Shown in pieces: positions 42,321 through 51,400 of a stretch of DNA of 55,041 nucleotides. Position 1 is the first letter of the stretch. Each line of letters begins with the position of its first letter. The notes under the pieces were generated by a model. That model did no database searches and was not told where the DNA came from. It was given only the letters and a program-made list of their open reading frames with translations. Origin of the DNA: Longispora albida DSM 44784 (GTDB lineage Bacteria; Actinomycetota; Actinomycetes; Mycobacteriales; Micromonosporaceae); NCBI RefSeq assembly GCF_000379825.1, contig NZ_KB903813.1, positions 83,226-138,266 on the forward strand, given 5' to 3'. A program made the position numbers and the translations under genes.

Positions 42321-42830
42321 GCCGGCACCCGGCGCGCGGCCGATGATGACGGAAAGCTCGCCGCGATAGGTCGCCCCAAGCTTGGTCACGACGCCCTCGA
42401 CGGGGCCTGGCCCGTGCTTCATCTGGCTGATCCAGTTCTCCGGAAGCAGCACCCGGTCGCCGACTTCCAGGCGGCCTAGGCCGGGCCAGCGGTAGGCGTA
42501 CCGGCCGACTTCGACGACCTGATCCCCGCCGTACTCGTAATACCTGGACGCCTCATCGAGCTGCCGTTCAAGGTCAGCCACGCGCCGTTCCAGACGCTCT
42601 GCCCGCATGTTCTGGAGGCCTTCGCTGCTGCGGCTGGCGGCCTGAAAGCCCTCATTCCAGCCGCGCTGATACGCCTCCGCCAGCGTCCGGTCCTGCTCAG
42701 AAGCGTGCCTGGAACAGGCCAGATCCGCCCCATGCAGCCGCACCTTGCACGGGCTTCCGGAACGGGTCGCGCGCCCGCACGTACGCCCCTCCGCACGCTC
42801 CATCTGGCGGCTCCATCGCTCCAGTTCCAA
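42318..42830 (-). CDS. Cys/His N-terminal, coiled-coil hypothetical protein
   Basis: 170 residues. N-terminal CGRATRSGSPCKVRLHGADL followed by ACSRH gives a C...C...C...H arrangement that could bind zinc, like the CxxxTRxGxxC motif of small actinomycete plasmid proteins. A coiled coil (ERLERRVADLERQLDEASRY) and a beta-rich C-terminus (LEVGDRVLLPENW...VEGVVTKLG, an SH3-like barrel) follow. Divergent from the next gene. Function unknown. Confidence 0.62.
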   Translation of the reverse strand: MELERWSRQMERAEGRTCGRATRSGSPCKVRLHGADLACSRHASEQDRTLAEAYQRGWNEGFQAASRSSEGLQNMRAERLERRVADLERQLDEASRYYEYGGDQVVEVGRYAYRWPGLGRLEVGDRVLLPENWISQMKHGPGPVEGVVTKLGATYRGELSVIIGRAPGAG

Positions 42831-43036
42831 ATCAGACAGTCAACGCTAACCGCCCGCCCGGCAGCCGCGCTACCCCTGCCAAGCACCCGGTCAGCTTCGA
42901 TCGGAGGCCACCTGCCAGCACCCCGGCAGACCCCTTCCTGTGATCCTGAGGGCTGGGATCAGGCGTTCTCAGCTCTCCGGAGTGCTCCAGGTTTCACAAT
43001 GATCAGCAAGGGGATCGCGGGGAGCGGGAGGGTGTC

Positions 43037-43321
43037 ATGGCGCGGCAACCGGATCTGGCGGCCAAGGTCAAGCAGCTCGTCAAAGCCGAGAACGCACGCA
43101 GGGAACGCCTCGTCGCTGATCTCGGACGCCAGCGCGAGGCTCACCGCGTTTCCGCAGCAAAAACCGACGAATATGCCGCTGCGTACAACGCCACCTACGA
43201 GACCGCGCTGCAGGCATGGGGCGCGCAGCTGCTAAAGGAATTCGGCTTCGGGCCACTGAAGCAGCCCTCTGGTACCACCGCGCCCCGGCGGCGTTCTGGT
43301 GCCGGCCGGGAGCCGGGCTGA
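43037..43321 (+). CDS. Small basic coiled-coil protein
   Basis: 94 residues; GGGAGGG before ATG 43037 is a good Shine-Dalgarno. Lys/Arg-rich helical N-terminus (LAAKVKQLVKAENARRERLV) and a basic Pro/Arg tail. Possibly a DNA-associated accessory of the element; not assigned to a family. Confidence 0.6.
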   Translation: MARQPDLAAKVKQLVKAENARRERLVADLGRQREAHRVSAAKTDEYAAAYNATYETALQAWGAQLLKEFGFGPLKQPSGTTAPRRRSGAGREPG

Positions 43322-43348
43322 CCCCTTCCGGGGCTGCTCCAGTGGCTG

Positions 43349-44080
43349 TTACTGGCCGAAGCGGCGGCGCCTTCGGGCGTAGACGGCGAGCGTGTCGGTG
43401 AAGTCCTGATAGCTGAAGGCCGGGCCATGTGACGGCCGGAAGCAGAACTCGGCTTCGGCAGTCTGCCAGGGCATGAAGCCTGACAGGCGGTGCTCTCCGC
43501 CGGTGCGGATGAGGAAGCCGGGAGCGGGCTGGCCCGCTGTGGTGAGCTCGCGGCTGATGCCGCCGACGTGCAGGTTCCGCACTATGTCGCTGATGCTGGC
43601 CCCTGCGGCTGCTTGGCGGGCGAGGAGGGCGCGGACGGCTTCGGTGATCTCGTCGTGGCCGCTGTAGGCGATCAGCACGTTCACGATCGGGCCCCGATCC
43701 TGCCGGTCAGCCGCTTCGGCGGCGGTCGTCCGCAGTCGTCTGGCGGTGCCGGTGGGCAGTAGGTGGAACGAGCGAGCGAGGCGCAGCCGCCACGGCTGGT
43801 GGGGCCCGGCGAGACCGGTCACGAGGTCTTCGATGATGCTGAGAAGAGGCAGCAGTTCGGCTGCGGGGCGGTGCAGATTGCGCGCTGACAGCAGGTAGAA
43901 CGCGACGACCTCGATACCCGCCTGAGCGCACCATCCGATCACTTCCGGGACCTTGCCCGCACCCGCCCGGTGGCCGTCGTGCGGGTCGGCAAACCCCTGC
44001 CGGGTTGCCCACCGGCGGTTGCCGTCTACGAGAACACCGAGATGGTGCGGCACGAGTGGTGGCTGTTCCTGGGCTGTCAT
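43349..44080 (-). CDS. cis-Prenyltransferase (undecaprenyl diphosphate synthase family)
   Basis: 243 residues from ATG 44080, preceded by GGGGGA. Signature motifs are VLVDGNRRWATRQGF, FYLLSARNLHRPAAEL, and near the C-terminus FLIRTGGEHRLSGFMPWQTA, so catalytic Asp18/19 and the Arg/Glu set are present. The family extends allylic diphosphates with isopentenyl diphosphate to cis-polyprenyl diphosphates. It is not in a cell-wall operon; likely a second copy in accessory DNA, either bypassing inhibition of lipid carrier synthesis or serving a specialised prenyl product. Confidence 0.88.
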   Translation of the reverse strand: MTAQEQPPLVPHHLGVLVDGNRRWATRQGFADPHDGHRAGAGKVPEVIGWCAQAGIEVVAFYLLSARNLHRPAAELLPLLSIIEDLVTGLAGPHQPWRLRLARSFHLLPTGTARRLRTTAAEAADRQDRGPIVNVLIAYSGHDEITEAVRALLARQAAAGASISDIVRNLHVGGISRELTTAGQPAPGFLIRTGGEHRLSGFMPWQTAEAEFCFRPSHGPAFSYQDFTDTLAVYARRRRRFGQ

Positions 44081-44144
44081 GGCGTCCCCCGATCGCCTCA
44101 GCGGCAGTGCCACCGGCGATGCCGGCACCGTACCTGCATGATCA

Positions 44145-44156
44145 ATGACCGGTCAT
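44145..44156. promoter_or_regulatory. 12-bp palindrome between divergent genes
   Basis: ATGACCGGTCAT, perfect, in the 180-bp gap between the divergent prenyltransferase and nuclease-fusion genes. Possible operator; no regulator identified. Confidence 0.3.
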
Positions 44157-44264
44157 GCTAGCTATAGCGGCCGTGCTTGGGCTCCTTCCCGGGTCGGTTG
44201 CACCGCTCGCGGCGGATCGACGCTGGGGCCGGCGTGCGGGGTGGCTGGGGTGCAGACTGTCGGG

Positions 44265-46292
44265 GTGCATGATGTGTCGGGCCTGCGGGGGCTGATCGGG
44301 GAGTACGGGCGGCTGCGTCGCCTGGAAGGGCACACGCCCCAGTCCCGGGGCATGCGTTTCAACGACCTGCTCGCGCAGATGCTGCGCTGTTACGGGCACC
44401 CGGCGCAGTCCTCGCTGCGTGCTGCCGGCGAGATCGATGTGGCGTTCACGGTCGGCGGTGTGCGCTACGTGCTTGAGGCGAAGTGGGAGCAGCAGAAGGC
44501 GGACACCGGGCACATCGCGAAGCTGCAGAAGCGGGTCCGCCAGCGCCTGGCGGGCACGTTCGGGGTGTTCGTGTCCATGTCCGGCTACAGCAGCGAGGCC
44601 CTCGCGGACCTCGCTCACGGGGAACGCCTGGAACTGCTGCTACTGGACTCCCAGCACGTCGAGGCAATGCTCGCCGGTCTCGTCGTCCCGCAGGAACTCA
44701 TGGGCCTCGTGCACGACCAGGCCGCTTTCCGCGGCGAGGCATACACCCCGCTCACCGCGCTCCTCACGACCGGCGGGACACCACCCGGCCAGTTCCACAG
44801 TCCGGCTACACCGCTGATTCCGGGAACAGCGCAGCCTGTCCTGACGGTTCCGTGCGGCGCCCAGCCTGGCGTCGCCGCCGTCGGCGGGGACCGGGTCCTC
44901 GTCACGGCCAGCACGGGAATCATCGACGCCGACATCGCACGGCAGGCTATCTCCTGGGCCGCGCCGGTACCCGGCTGCCACGGAAACCCGCTGCCTGAGA
45001 ACGGCGAGAGCCTCCTGTTCACCCGCGGCCACGGTGCCGCCCGGTACGGCGGCGGCCAGATCACCGTGCTCGGCGGCGGCTTCGCTACCCCCGCAGCCCT
45101 GATCCCCGGCCCGGGCGGCACCACATGGGTCCTCAGCGGCGGCACGCCCGGTACCGATGCCCCGTCAATCACCCGGCTCGGAGACAGGCTCGGCACCCAG
45201 GCAAGCCACCCGCTGCACTGCGTCAGTCCCCGCTCCGCAGCCTGGGCAGGACCGCAGACCCTGGTGATAGCGGCCTCGCCCGGGGCCATCGTCCAGGACT
45301 TCCAGACCGGGCCGGCTCGCCAGATCGCCATCGCCGGTGTGCCGATCACAGGGCTCATCCCGGCCGGTTCTGGCGCGGTCCTCACCACCAGCGGCGATGG
45401 GACTCTAGGTTTCCTGGACCTGGTGGCAGGGACCTGCACGCCGGTCATGAACGCCGCGAGCGGGCCGGGCGACACGCAGATCAGCGGCACCGGCACGACG
45501 ATCTTCACCGCCCGCAGCACCGCCGCCGAAGGAACGGGGCAAGCCTGCGAGGTCATCCGGGCGCACCTGCCAGCCCCCGGAACAACGCCCGCCGTCCCGG
45601 AACCAGCACACCCCCGCACGCAGCCTGCCCCACTACCCGCCGCACCTCCATCACGGCCGCCCGCCACCCCTCCGCCAGCGCCTCAAGGCCAGCCGCAGCC
45701 ACCCACCCCGGCGGGGGCAACTCCTGTTACACCGCCGCCGGACCCCCGCATCCCCTGGGACGTCCGGCGCCCAGACCGCGGCAACCCCGAAGGCCAGTAC
45801 GCAGTCCTGGACGCCCACCGGGCCTACTACAAGGTCATCGTCGCCCTGCTCACCCTCCTCGTCGCACTGCTGATCGCGATGGTTTTCGCCCCGGAATTCT
45901 CCACGCTAGAGCGGGCGGGAGCCGGATGCCTGGCGGCTTTCTTCACCCTCATGATCATCGGCTTCGCGGGCATGGCCAGATCCCCGGTCCGCGTCGAAGT
46001 CGGCACCGAAGGCATCCAGGTCTACTCCCGCACCGAAACAGCGTGGATCCCCTGGACAGAGATCACCCGCATCGACGTCATCCGCGTACGCGGGCACCTG
46101 CACATCGTCGCCTGGACACCCCAGGCCGCCCTGTTCCCCGAGTACGACAACTTCGGCGGCGGACCCCAGTACGTCCCCAGCCTCGGCGCTGTCACCCTCG
46201 GCGCGGTCAACGTCCTCAAAGCCAAACGCCACGAGATCCTCCGCGTCCTCCGCCACTACGGCGGCGGCAAGGCACACCAGGGAGCCATATAG
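44265..46292 (+). CDS. Membrane-anchored PD-(D/E)XK nuclease-propeller-PH fusion
   Basis: About 675 residues; start uncertain (GTG 44265 chosen, GTG 44241 and ATG 44145 also in frame). N-terminus (about 20-120) is a restriction-endonuclease-like fold: GEIDVAFTVGGVRYVLEAKW with Asp58, Glu71 and Lys73. A beta-propeller-like region follows (about 170-445, repeated GGxxxV... strands), a Pro-rich linker (about 450-510), two membrane helices (YKVIVALLTLLVALLIAMVF and AAFFTLMIIGFAGMA) and a bacterial PH-like domain (VRVEVGTEGIQVYSRTETAW...IPWTEITRIDVI). No known system with this exact order comes to mind. It may cut foreign DNA at the membrane. It lies beside a toxin-antitoxin pair and other nuclease genes. 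Confidence 0.68.
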   Translation: MHDVSGLRGLIGEYGRLRRLEGHTPQSRGMRFNDLLAQMLRCYGHPAQSSLRAAGEIDVAFTVGGVRYVLEAKWEQQKADTGHIAKLQKRVRQRLAGTFGVFVSMSGYSSEALADLAHGERLELLLLDSQHVEAMLAGLVVPQELMGLVHDQAAFRGEAYTPLTALLTTGGTPPGQFHSPATPLIPGTAQPVLTVPCGAQPGVAAVGGDRVLVTASTGIIDADIARQAISWAAPVPGCHGNPLPENGESLLFTRGHGAARYGGGQITVLGGGFATPAALIPGPGGTTWVLSGGTPGTDAPSITRLGDRLGTQASHPLHCVSPRSAAWAGPQTLVIAASPGAIVQDFQTGPARQIAIAGVPITGLIPAGSGAVLTTSGDGTLGFLDLVAGTCTPVMNAASGPGDTQISGTGTTIFTARSTAAEGTGQACEVIRAHLPAPGTTPAVPEPAHPRTQPAPLPAAPPSRPPATPPPAPQGQPQPPTPAGATPVTPPPDPRIPWDVRRPDRGNPEGQYAVLDAHRAYYKVIVALLTLLVALLIAMVFAPEFSTLERAGAGCLAAFFTLMIIGFAGMARSPVRVEVGTEGIQVYSRTETAWIPWTEITRIDVIRVRGHLHIVAWTPQAALFPEYDNFGGGPQYVPSLGAVTLGAVNVLKAKRHEILRVLRHYGGGKAHQGAI

Positions 46293-46389
46293 AACTCCGT
46301 GTGACTGGTCCCGTCAGCTGCAGGCACCAGGCGGTGTGCGCGGGCGGGATAGTCAGGCAATGACGCCGGGCACGACTTCCCGCAACAGA

Positions 46390-46407
46390 TGTATGCAGGT
46401 TGTATGC
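46390..46407 (+). promoter_or_regulatory. Direct-repeat operator/promoter of the TA pair
   Basis: TGTATGC occurs at 46390 and 46401, 11 bp (one helical turn) apart, just upstream of ATG 46415. TATGCT in the second copy ends 8 nt before the ATG, so it could also be the -10 of a leaderless mRNA. Such spacing suits a ribbon-helix-helix antitoxin repressor. Confidence 0.45.
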
Positions 46408-46414
46408 TGCCGTT

Positions 46415-46705
46415 ATGAGTGACACCAGCCTGCGGGTGGACTCCGCCGTGCGTGACCGCCTGGCCGAGATCGCCGACGACCAGGGCCTCAGCGTGAAGAA
46501 ACTCCTGGCGAACTTCGCGGAAAACACCCTGACCCGCGCCGAGCGCCAGGCCCGCACCGAAGCCGCCTCCGCCTACACCGCACAGCACCTCGTCCCCGGC
46601 TTCGGCCCCGAGGACCTGGCCGCTGGCGAACGGCTCTGGGAGAACCTCGCCGCAGGCCATCTTGCCCTCGATGACACCGCGCGGCCGGGAGCGGCAGCCG
46701 CGTGA
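46415..46705 (+). CDS. Ribbon-helix-helix-like antitoxin
   Basis: 96 residues from ATG 46415 (MSDTSLRVDSAVRDRLAEIA). The start TSLRVDSAVRDRLAEIADDQ with SVKKLLANF is a typical RHH DNA-binding module; the C-terminal half (PGFGPEDLAAGERLWENLAA) would bind the toxin. Its stop overlaps the next gene (GTGA), as in TA operons. Probably autoregulates through the direct repeats upstream. Confidence 0.72.
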   Translation: MSDTSLRVDSAVRDRLAEIADDQGLSVKKLLANFAENTLTRAERQARTEAASAYTAQHLVPGFGPEDLAAGERLWENLAAGHLALDDTARPGAAAA

Positions 46706-47085
46706 TCCTCGGCTTCGTCCTGGACGCCTCAGCCCTCGCAGCACTCGGAGCAGGCAACCGCACCCTGTCCCGGCTTGTCGTGGTCGCCCACGCCCGCCCC
46801 GACCGGCACGTCTACGTGCCCGCCCTATGCCTGGCAGCCGCCACAGCCGAGCGCCCGCTGATCGCCGAGCACGTCGGGCACCTTCCCCAGCTTGAGGTCG
46901 CCGAACTCGACTACCCGGCAGCCAGCGCCGCAGGCCAGCTCATCAGCGAAGGCCACGACTGGCGGATCGCCCACGCCATCGTCCTGGGCCGTCCCACCCC
47001 GGACTGGCAGCACGGCCGCCCCGTCATCACCGCCAACCCGGCCGCATACGCCGGAACCGGCGCCGCCGTCGTACCCCTGAACTGA
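46702..47085 (+). CDS. PIN-like toxin
   Basis: 127 residues from GTG 46702. PIN start FVLDASALAALG gives the first acidic residue; the C-terminal DWRIAHAIVLGRPTPDWQHG and GRPVITANPAAYAG fit actinomycete PIN-like toxins, but the other PIN acidic positions (a D/E in mid-domain) are not obvious, so activity is uncertain. Predicted RNase toxin paired with the upstream antitoxin. Confidence 0.65.
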   Translation: MILGFVLDASALAALGAGNRTLSRLVVVAHARPDRHVYVPALCLAAATAERPLIAEHVGHLPQLEVAELDYPAASAAGQLISEGHDWRIAHAIVLGRPTPDWQHGRPVITANPAAYAGTGAAVVPLN

Positions 47086-47290
47086 CCGCCCAGGTCTTCA
47101 TCAGGCAGAGCTCAAGGCCTGGATGTGTGGTTCAGCCGAGTGCCTGGCTTATCCGCTGTTCGGAACTGCTTACCCGTGCTGCGCAATGCGCGCTGCTGGT
47201 TGATGCTCCTCCCTGGCGCTAGGCGCCGCCTGTCGTACCTCTTGGCTACGGTGGCAGGCAGGCAGGCAGGCTGACGGGCGGGGGGTTCAG

Positions 47291-50140
47291 GTGTCGGGTG
47301 AGACGGGAAGTGGGATGGCGATATCGGGTGACGATCAGCGCCGCTTGCCAGTTGTCGTCGATCCGAAGCTTGCGGTGCTGCCCTTTGGTGACCTTTCCTG
47401 GGAAGGCTTCGAGTGCCTTGCGCGCAGCACGATCGAGGTGGCCGAAGGCATGACGGTGTCCCGTCTGTACGGAACACCTGGCCAGCGGCAAAAGGGTATT
47501 GACGCGTTCGCTCAGGACTCATCCGGTGAGTGGCACGTGTTTCAGTTCCGGCGCGTCAAGAGGTTCACGGTCAGTGATCTGCGGAAGATTCTCGACCCCT
47601 TCGTTGCGGGAAGCAGGCCTTTCGGCGCCAAGCGCCTGGCCGTTGTCACGTCTCTTCCGCGGATTTCGGCCAAGGTCCAGGATGCGATCTATGAGTATCA
47701 ACTGGCCCACCCAGACTTCGTCATCGACCAGATCTGGGATGCCCACACGCTCGGCAGCAAGCTGCGCCGGCACCCGGACATCGTTGCCCAGTCGTTCGGC
47801 AGGGCCGTCGCAGAGCGATTCTGTGATGACGACGTCCTGGTAGAAGCTCGGCCTCGTCCCGGCAGGCCGATCGCAGAGTTCCAGGACCCCCTCGCGCTGG
47901 AGGTCCATGCCGCCATCCAGCCAGTCGCCCTGGCCCCTTCCGCGCCGCAGCTACCGACTTACGTCCCGCGCCAGCATGACGGCGAACTGGGAAAGGTCGT
48001 TGATCGCGCCATTGAGGGCATTGGCGGCATCGGGGTACTGCTGGGCAACTCCTCAACCGGGAAGACGCGCTCGGCATGGGAGCAGGTCCAGCGGCTTCCG
48101 GAAGACTGGTGGCTGTGGCATCCGGCGTCCCCGGACGAGCTTCTGGCTGGCCTGCCCGCGATTGCTCCGAACACCGTGCTGTGGCTGAACGAACTGCAAC
48201 GCTACCTCTGCACCGACGACGTCCACCGCGACGAGAAGATCGCCGGACTGCTCATCGGAGCCCTCCGGGACGGCCGTTGCGCGCCCGTGCTGATACTTGG
48301 CACCCTCTGGCACGAGTACCGCCTCAAACTGGCACCTGCGGAAACCGAGGGTGATATAAGGCCTCAATGCCGGGCCCTGGTCACCGAGCGCTTCATCCTC
48401 GTGCCCGAAACCTTCACTCCGGCTGAGCTGGACCTTCTGGAGCGAGCTGCGGACGGCGACCAGCGTCTTGCTGAGGCCCGGGCCCAAGCAGAGGAAGGGC
48501 ATATCACCCAGTACCTGGGCGGAGGGCCGGCCCAGATCGAACGGTACAAAACCGCGCCCCCGGCAGCACGGGCCGTACTGCACGCCGCCATGGATGCCCG
48601 CCGGCTGGGCTGGCAGCAGGCACTCCCCGCGGGTTTCCTGATGGACGCCGCGCAGGCGTACATGACCAGCCTCGAACGAGACCACCTCCCGGGTGACTGG
48701 TTCGAAGCCGCAGCTGAATACCTGCTGCCGCTCTGCAGGGGCGCCCGCGGCCCCCTTTCGCGCATCAGGCCGGGGACGGCGGCTGAATCACGTGTCACCT
48801 ACCGGCTGGCCGACTATCTTGAGCAGCACGCGAAGCGGGCCCGTGCCCGTATCTGCCCGCCGGATATCTTCTGGCTCGCTTCGTTGCGCACGGACGTCGA
48901 GAGCGGGGACCTTTCCCGGCTCGCCCAGGCTGCCTACGCCCGCTCACGGATCGACATCGCCCACCAGCTGGCGCGGGAGGCTGCAGCCCGTGGCGAGGCC
49001 GCCGGAGTTTCAGCCTTCGCGACGCAGATCGACAATGCCGAGAATCGCGAAGCCGCGATGCCCTATTTCCGCCTCGCCGCAGACAACGGCGACTCCTGGT
49101 CCCAGACCATCCTCGGGGTGTGGCACGAGGACGAAGGTGAATGGGATCTCGCTGAGGCCTGGTACAGCAAGGCCGACAACGGGAGGGAGCCGTATCCGAT
49201 GGTGGGACTGGCATCCGTGCGTGCACACCACGGTGACCTTGAGGAAGCTGACCGCCTCTACGAGAAAGCTCTCAAAGCCGGCGGCGCCCGAGCCGTGGAA
49301 TACCAGGCCAGGCACCTGGCGGCGGAGGGTCAGCACGACGCTGCGCTGCATCTGGCCACCAGATCCTTTCAATGCGGCAACCGCGAAGCACTCACCGGAC
49401 TCGCCTGGACCTATGGCCCAGAAGAACATGACCGGGCGCTGAGCGTGATGGAACACGCGGCGAAGCTCGGCTTTACGAAAGCCCTTTTCGAGCTGATCAT
49501 GCTGTCCACGACCTACGGCGACGCCGATCAGACCCTGGCTTACTGCGAGCGGGCTGCGCAGGCTGGACAGCCCCAGGCGCTGCGTGTGGCTGCCTCGTTC
49601 TACGCGGGACGGGGCGACGAGCGCCAGGCCGCCGCTTTGCTGTGGCGGGCCAGCAACGCAGGATCTGCACCGGCGATGATGGAGCTGGCACAGCTCCGCG
49701 AGAAGCAAGGACGAGGCCGGGCCAGGCGCAAGATCTACGAGCGGGTGGTCCAGCAAGGCGAAGCCTTCGGTCTTGTGAAGCTTGCCGGAATCCGTGAACG
49801 CGCGGGCGACTCCGGCATGGCAGAACAGCTAGCGGCGCGCTATGAGCGCCTGTCCTCACTGGCACCAGGCAACGCCGCATGGTGCGAGATCGCCAGAGTG
49901 CGGGAGGGCAGAGGAGACATCGCCGGGGCGGAAGCCCTGCTATGGCGCATCGCGGAGGCCGGAGATCTTCAGATACTGACCAAAATCGCCGAACTGCGTG
50001 TGAGGTGCGGGGACCATGCCGGAGCCGTGCAAGTACTCCGTACAGCTGTCGACTGCGGAGTGGCAGGCGCGAGGCAAGCTCTGTTGAAGCTAGATACAGG
50101 CGCATCCGAAGCCGCAACCGCAGGCGGTCACCAGAGCTAA
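47291..50140 (+). CDS. Nuclease-like STAND NTPase with TPR/Sel1 repeats (defence candidate)
   Basis: 949 residues from GTG 47291 (ATG 47315 alternative). N-terminal Mrr-like nuclease region (about 30-170): Asp71 in GIDAFAQ and Gln85-Phe-Arg87 (WHVFQFRRVK), where most Mrr proteins have QxK. Then a P-loop NTPase: GNSSTGKT (252-259) and VLWLNEL (296-302, Walker B-like with Glu). The C-terminal half (from about 500) consists of helical pairs with TPR/Sel1 character (AMPYFRLAADNGDSWSQTIL, GDLEEADRLYEKALKAGGAR, GDIAGAEALLWRIAEAGDLQ). Nuclease-STAND-TPR order resembles Avs-type antiviral sensors but is shorter. The TPR region would be the sensor and the N-terminal nuclease the effector. Effector residue change makes activity uncertain. 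Confidence 0.72.
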   Translation: MSGETGSGMAISGDDQRRLPVVVDPKLAVLPFGDLSWEGFECLARSTIEVAEGMTVSRLYGTPGQRQKGIDAFAQDSSGEWHVFQFRRVKRFTVSDLRKILDPFVAGSRPFGAKRLAVVTSLPRISAKVQDAIYEYQLAHPDFVIDQIWDAHTLGSKLRRHPDIVAQSFGRAVAERFCDDDVLVEARPRPGRPIAEFQDPLALEVHAAIQPVALAPSAPQLPTYVPRQHDGELGKVVDRAIEGIGGIGVLLGNSSTGKTRSAWEQVQRLPEDWWLWHPASPDELLAGLPAIAPNTVLWLNELQRYLCTDDVHRDEKIAGLLIGALRDGRCAPVLILGTLWHEYRLKLAPAETEGDIRPQCRALVTERFILVPETFTPAELDLLERAADGDQRLAEARAQAEEGHITQYLGGGPAQIERYKTAPPAARAVLHAAMDARRLGWQQALPAGFLMDAAQAYMTSLERDHLPGDWFEAAAEYLLPLCRGARGPLSRIRPGTAAESRVTYRLADYLEQHAKRARARICPPDIFWLASLRTDVESGDLSRLAQAAYARSRIDIAHQLAREAAARGEAAGVSAFATQIDNAENREAAMPYFRLAADNGDSWSQTILGVWHEDEGEWDLAEAWYSKADNGREPYPMVGLASVRAHHGDLEEADRLYEKALKAGGARAVEYQARHLAAEGQHDAALHLATRSFQCGNREALTGLAWTYGPEEHDRALSVMEHAAKLGFTKALFELIMLSTTYGDADQTLAYCERAAQAGQPQALRVAASFYAGRGDERQAAALLWRASNAGSAPAMMELAQLREKQGRGRARRKIYERVVQQGEAFGLVKLAGIRERAGDSGMAEQLAARYERLSSLAPGNAAWCEIARVREGRGDIAGAEALLWRIAEAGDLQILTKIAELRVRCGDHAGAVQVLRTAVDCGVAGARQALLKLDTGASEAATAGGHQS

Positions 50141-50214
50141 CCCTCAGGCTTGCGCCTTTCGCTGACGGCCTTGCCGCGCAGACCTTCAGCCATGCGCACA
50201 GGCGCGTGCGGGGG

Positions 50215-51150
50215 TTACTCGAAGAAGTCCTCGTCGATCTCGATGAGTTCGACGGTCTCGACTACCTTCACGCCACATCGGTACTGAACCATCAGCGTGC
50301 CGAGGCGTGTTCCGTCGATCAGGACCACATGGCTGGCGACTTCCCTGGCGTACGCCACGGCACCGTCGCTGAAGCTGCTGGTGGTGATGAAGATGCCACG
50401 GTTGGCCTGCCTGCCGTGCATCGCTCCGACGAAAGCGTGTAACTCGGGCCGCTGCACGACGTTGCCGTTCCCGTACCGTTTTGCCTGGATGTACACCACG
50501 TCGAGTCCGAGCGCGTCCTGGCGGATCAGGCCGTCGATCCCACCGTCGTTGGATCCTCCGACATGACGGACTTCCCCTTCGCGTCCCCCGTAGCCCATGC
50601 TCCGCAGCAGATCCACCACGCAGCGTTCCATGAAGGCAGGGGGTTCCTTCTGAAGACGTGTGATTAGTTCTGCGGCTAGCGTGGCATTCGCCTCGGCAGC
50701 CAGGGCAGGGATGGCTTCCCGCGGAGATTCAGGGATCCCGGCATCTACCGCCACGCTGGGTTCTGCCGTAACTCGTTTGCGTGCCCGGAACTCGTTGTAC
50801 TCGGGGAAACCCTTCAGGACCCTCATGTCAACACGCTCGGGCTGACCTGCCAAGACCTCTTCCCCGCGCGGAGTCAGGCGGGTACGGCCACGGCTCACCC
50901 GTTCCAAAAGTGCAGCCTGACAGAGATGCGTGACCGCCCACGCTGCCCGGTTGACCATGAGCGTCTGCCTGCCCGACGGAATCGTCGCAGCCCGGTCCTC
51001 AGCCGACAGGCCGAACACATCAGACAGCTCAGCCACCAAGTCACGCGCCGTGCACTCTCCAGCTTGGAGATGCGCGGCGAGGATCGGCAGCATCAACGCC
51101 TGGAAATCCGGTACCGCCACCAAAACTCCTACAACGACCGGCTCAAACAT
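50215..51150 (-). CDS. mrr: Mrr-family type IV restriction endonuclease
   Basis: 311 residues. N-terminal winged helix of Mrr_N type (about 15-110, MLPILAAHLQAGECTARDLV ... LLERVSRGRTRLTPRGEEVL) and C-terminal Mrr_cat fold with Glu175, Asp206 (NDGGIDGLIRQD) and Gln222-Ala-Lys224 (YIQAKRY), the full PD-(D/E)XK set. Mrr enzymes cut modified DNA. Convergent with the nuclease-STAND gene, 74 bp apart. Confidence 0.9.
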   Translation of the reverse strand: MFEPVVVGVLVAVPDFQALMLPILAAHLQAGECTARDLVAELSDVFGLSAEDRAATIPSGRQTLMVNRAAWAVTHLCQAALLERVSRGRTRLTPRGEEVLAGQPERVDMRVLKGFPEYNEFRARKRVTAEPSVAVDAGIPESPREAIPALAAEANATLAAELITRLQKEPPAFMERCVVDLLRSMGYGGREGEVRHVGGSNDGGIDGLIRQDALGLDVVYIQAKRYGNGNVVQRPELHAFVGAMHGRQANRGIFITTSSFSDGAVAYAREVASHVVLIDGTRLGTLMVQYRCGVKVVETVELIEIDEDFFE

Positions 51151-51400
51151 GAAGGCAACGCCCGGGCCAATCTACGCCACGCCGGACCGGCCAGCAGGCC
51201 TGTGTTGATCTTGGCTTTGTTCAGTCCCGGGTGCTGCCGGGCTCGATCGCGGCCTTGGTCAGGCCGCTGTCATTGACTGCGGGACGTCGCCGCTTTGATG
51301 GTGTCTCCGCTCGTGTTGTGGCGCCTGTCGTGTTGATGTCTGTGTGGCGGGGGCGCGGCTCTGTAGGGTTCTTGCGGTAGCCGTCCTGTTTGGGGGATTG

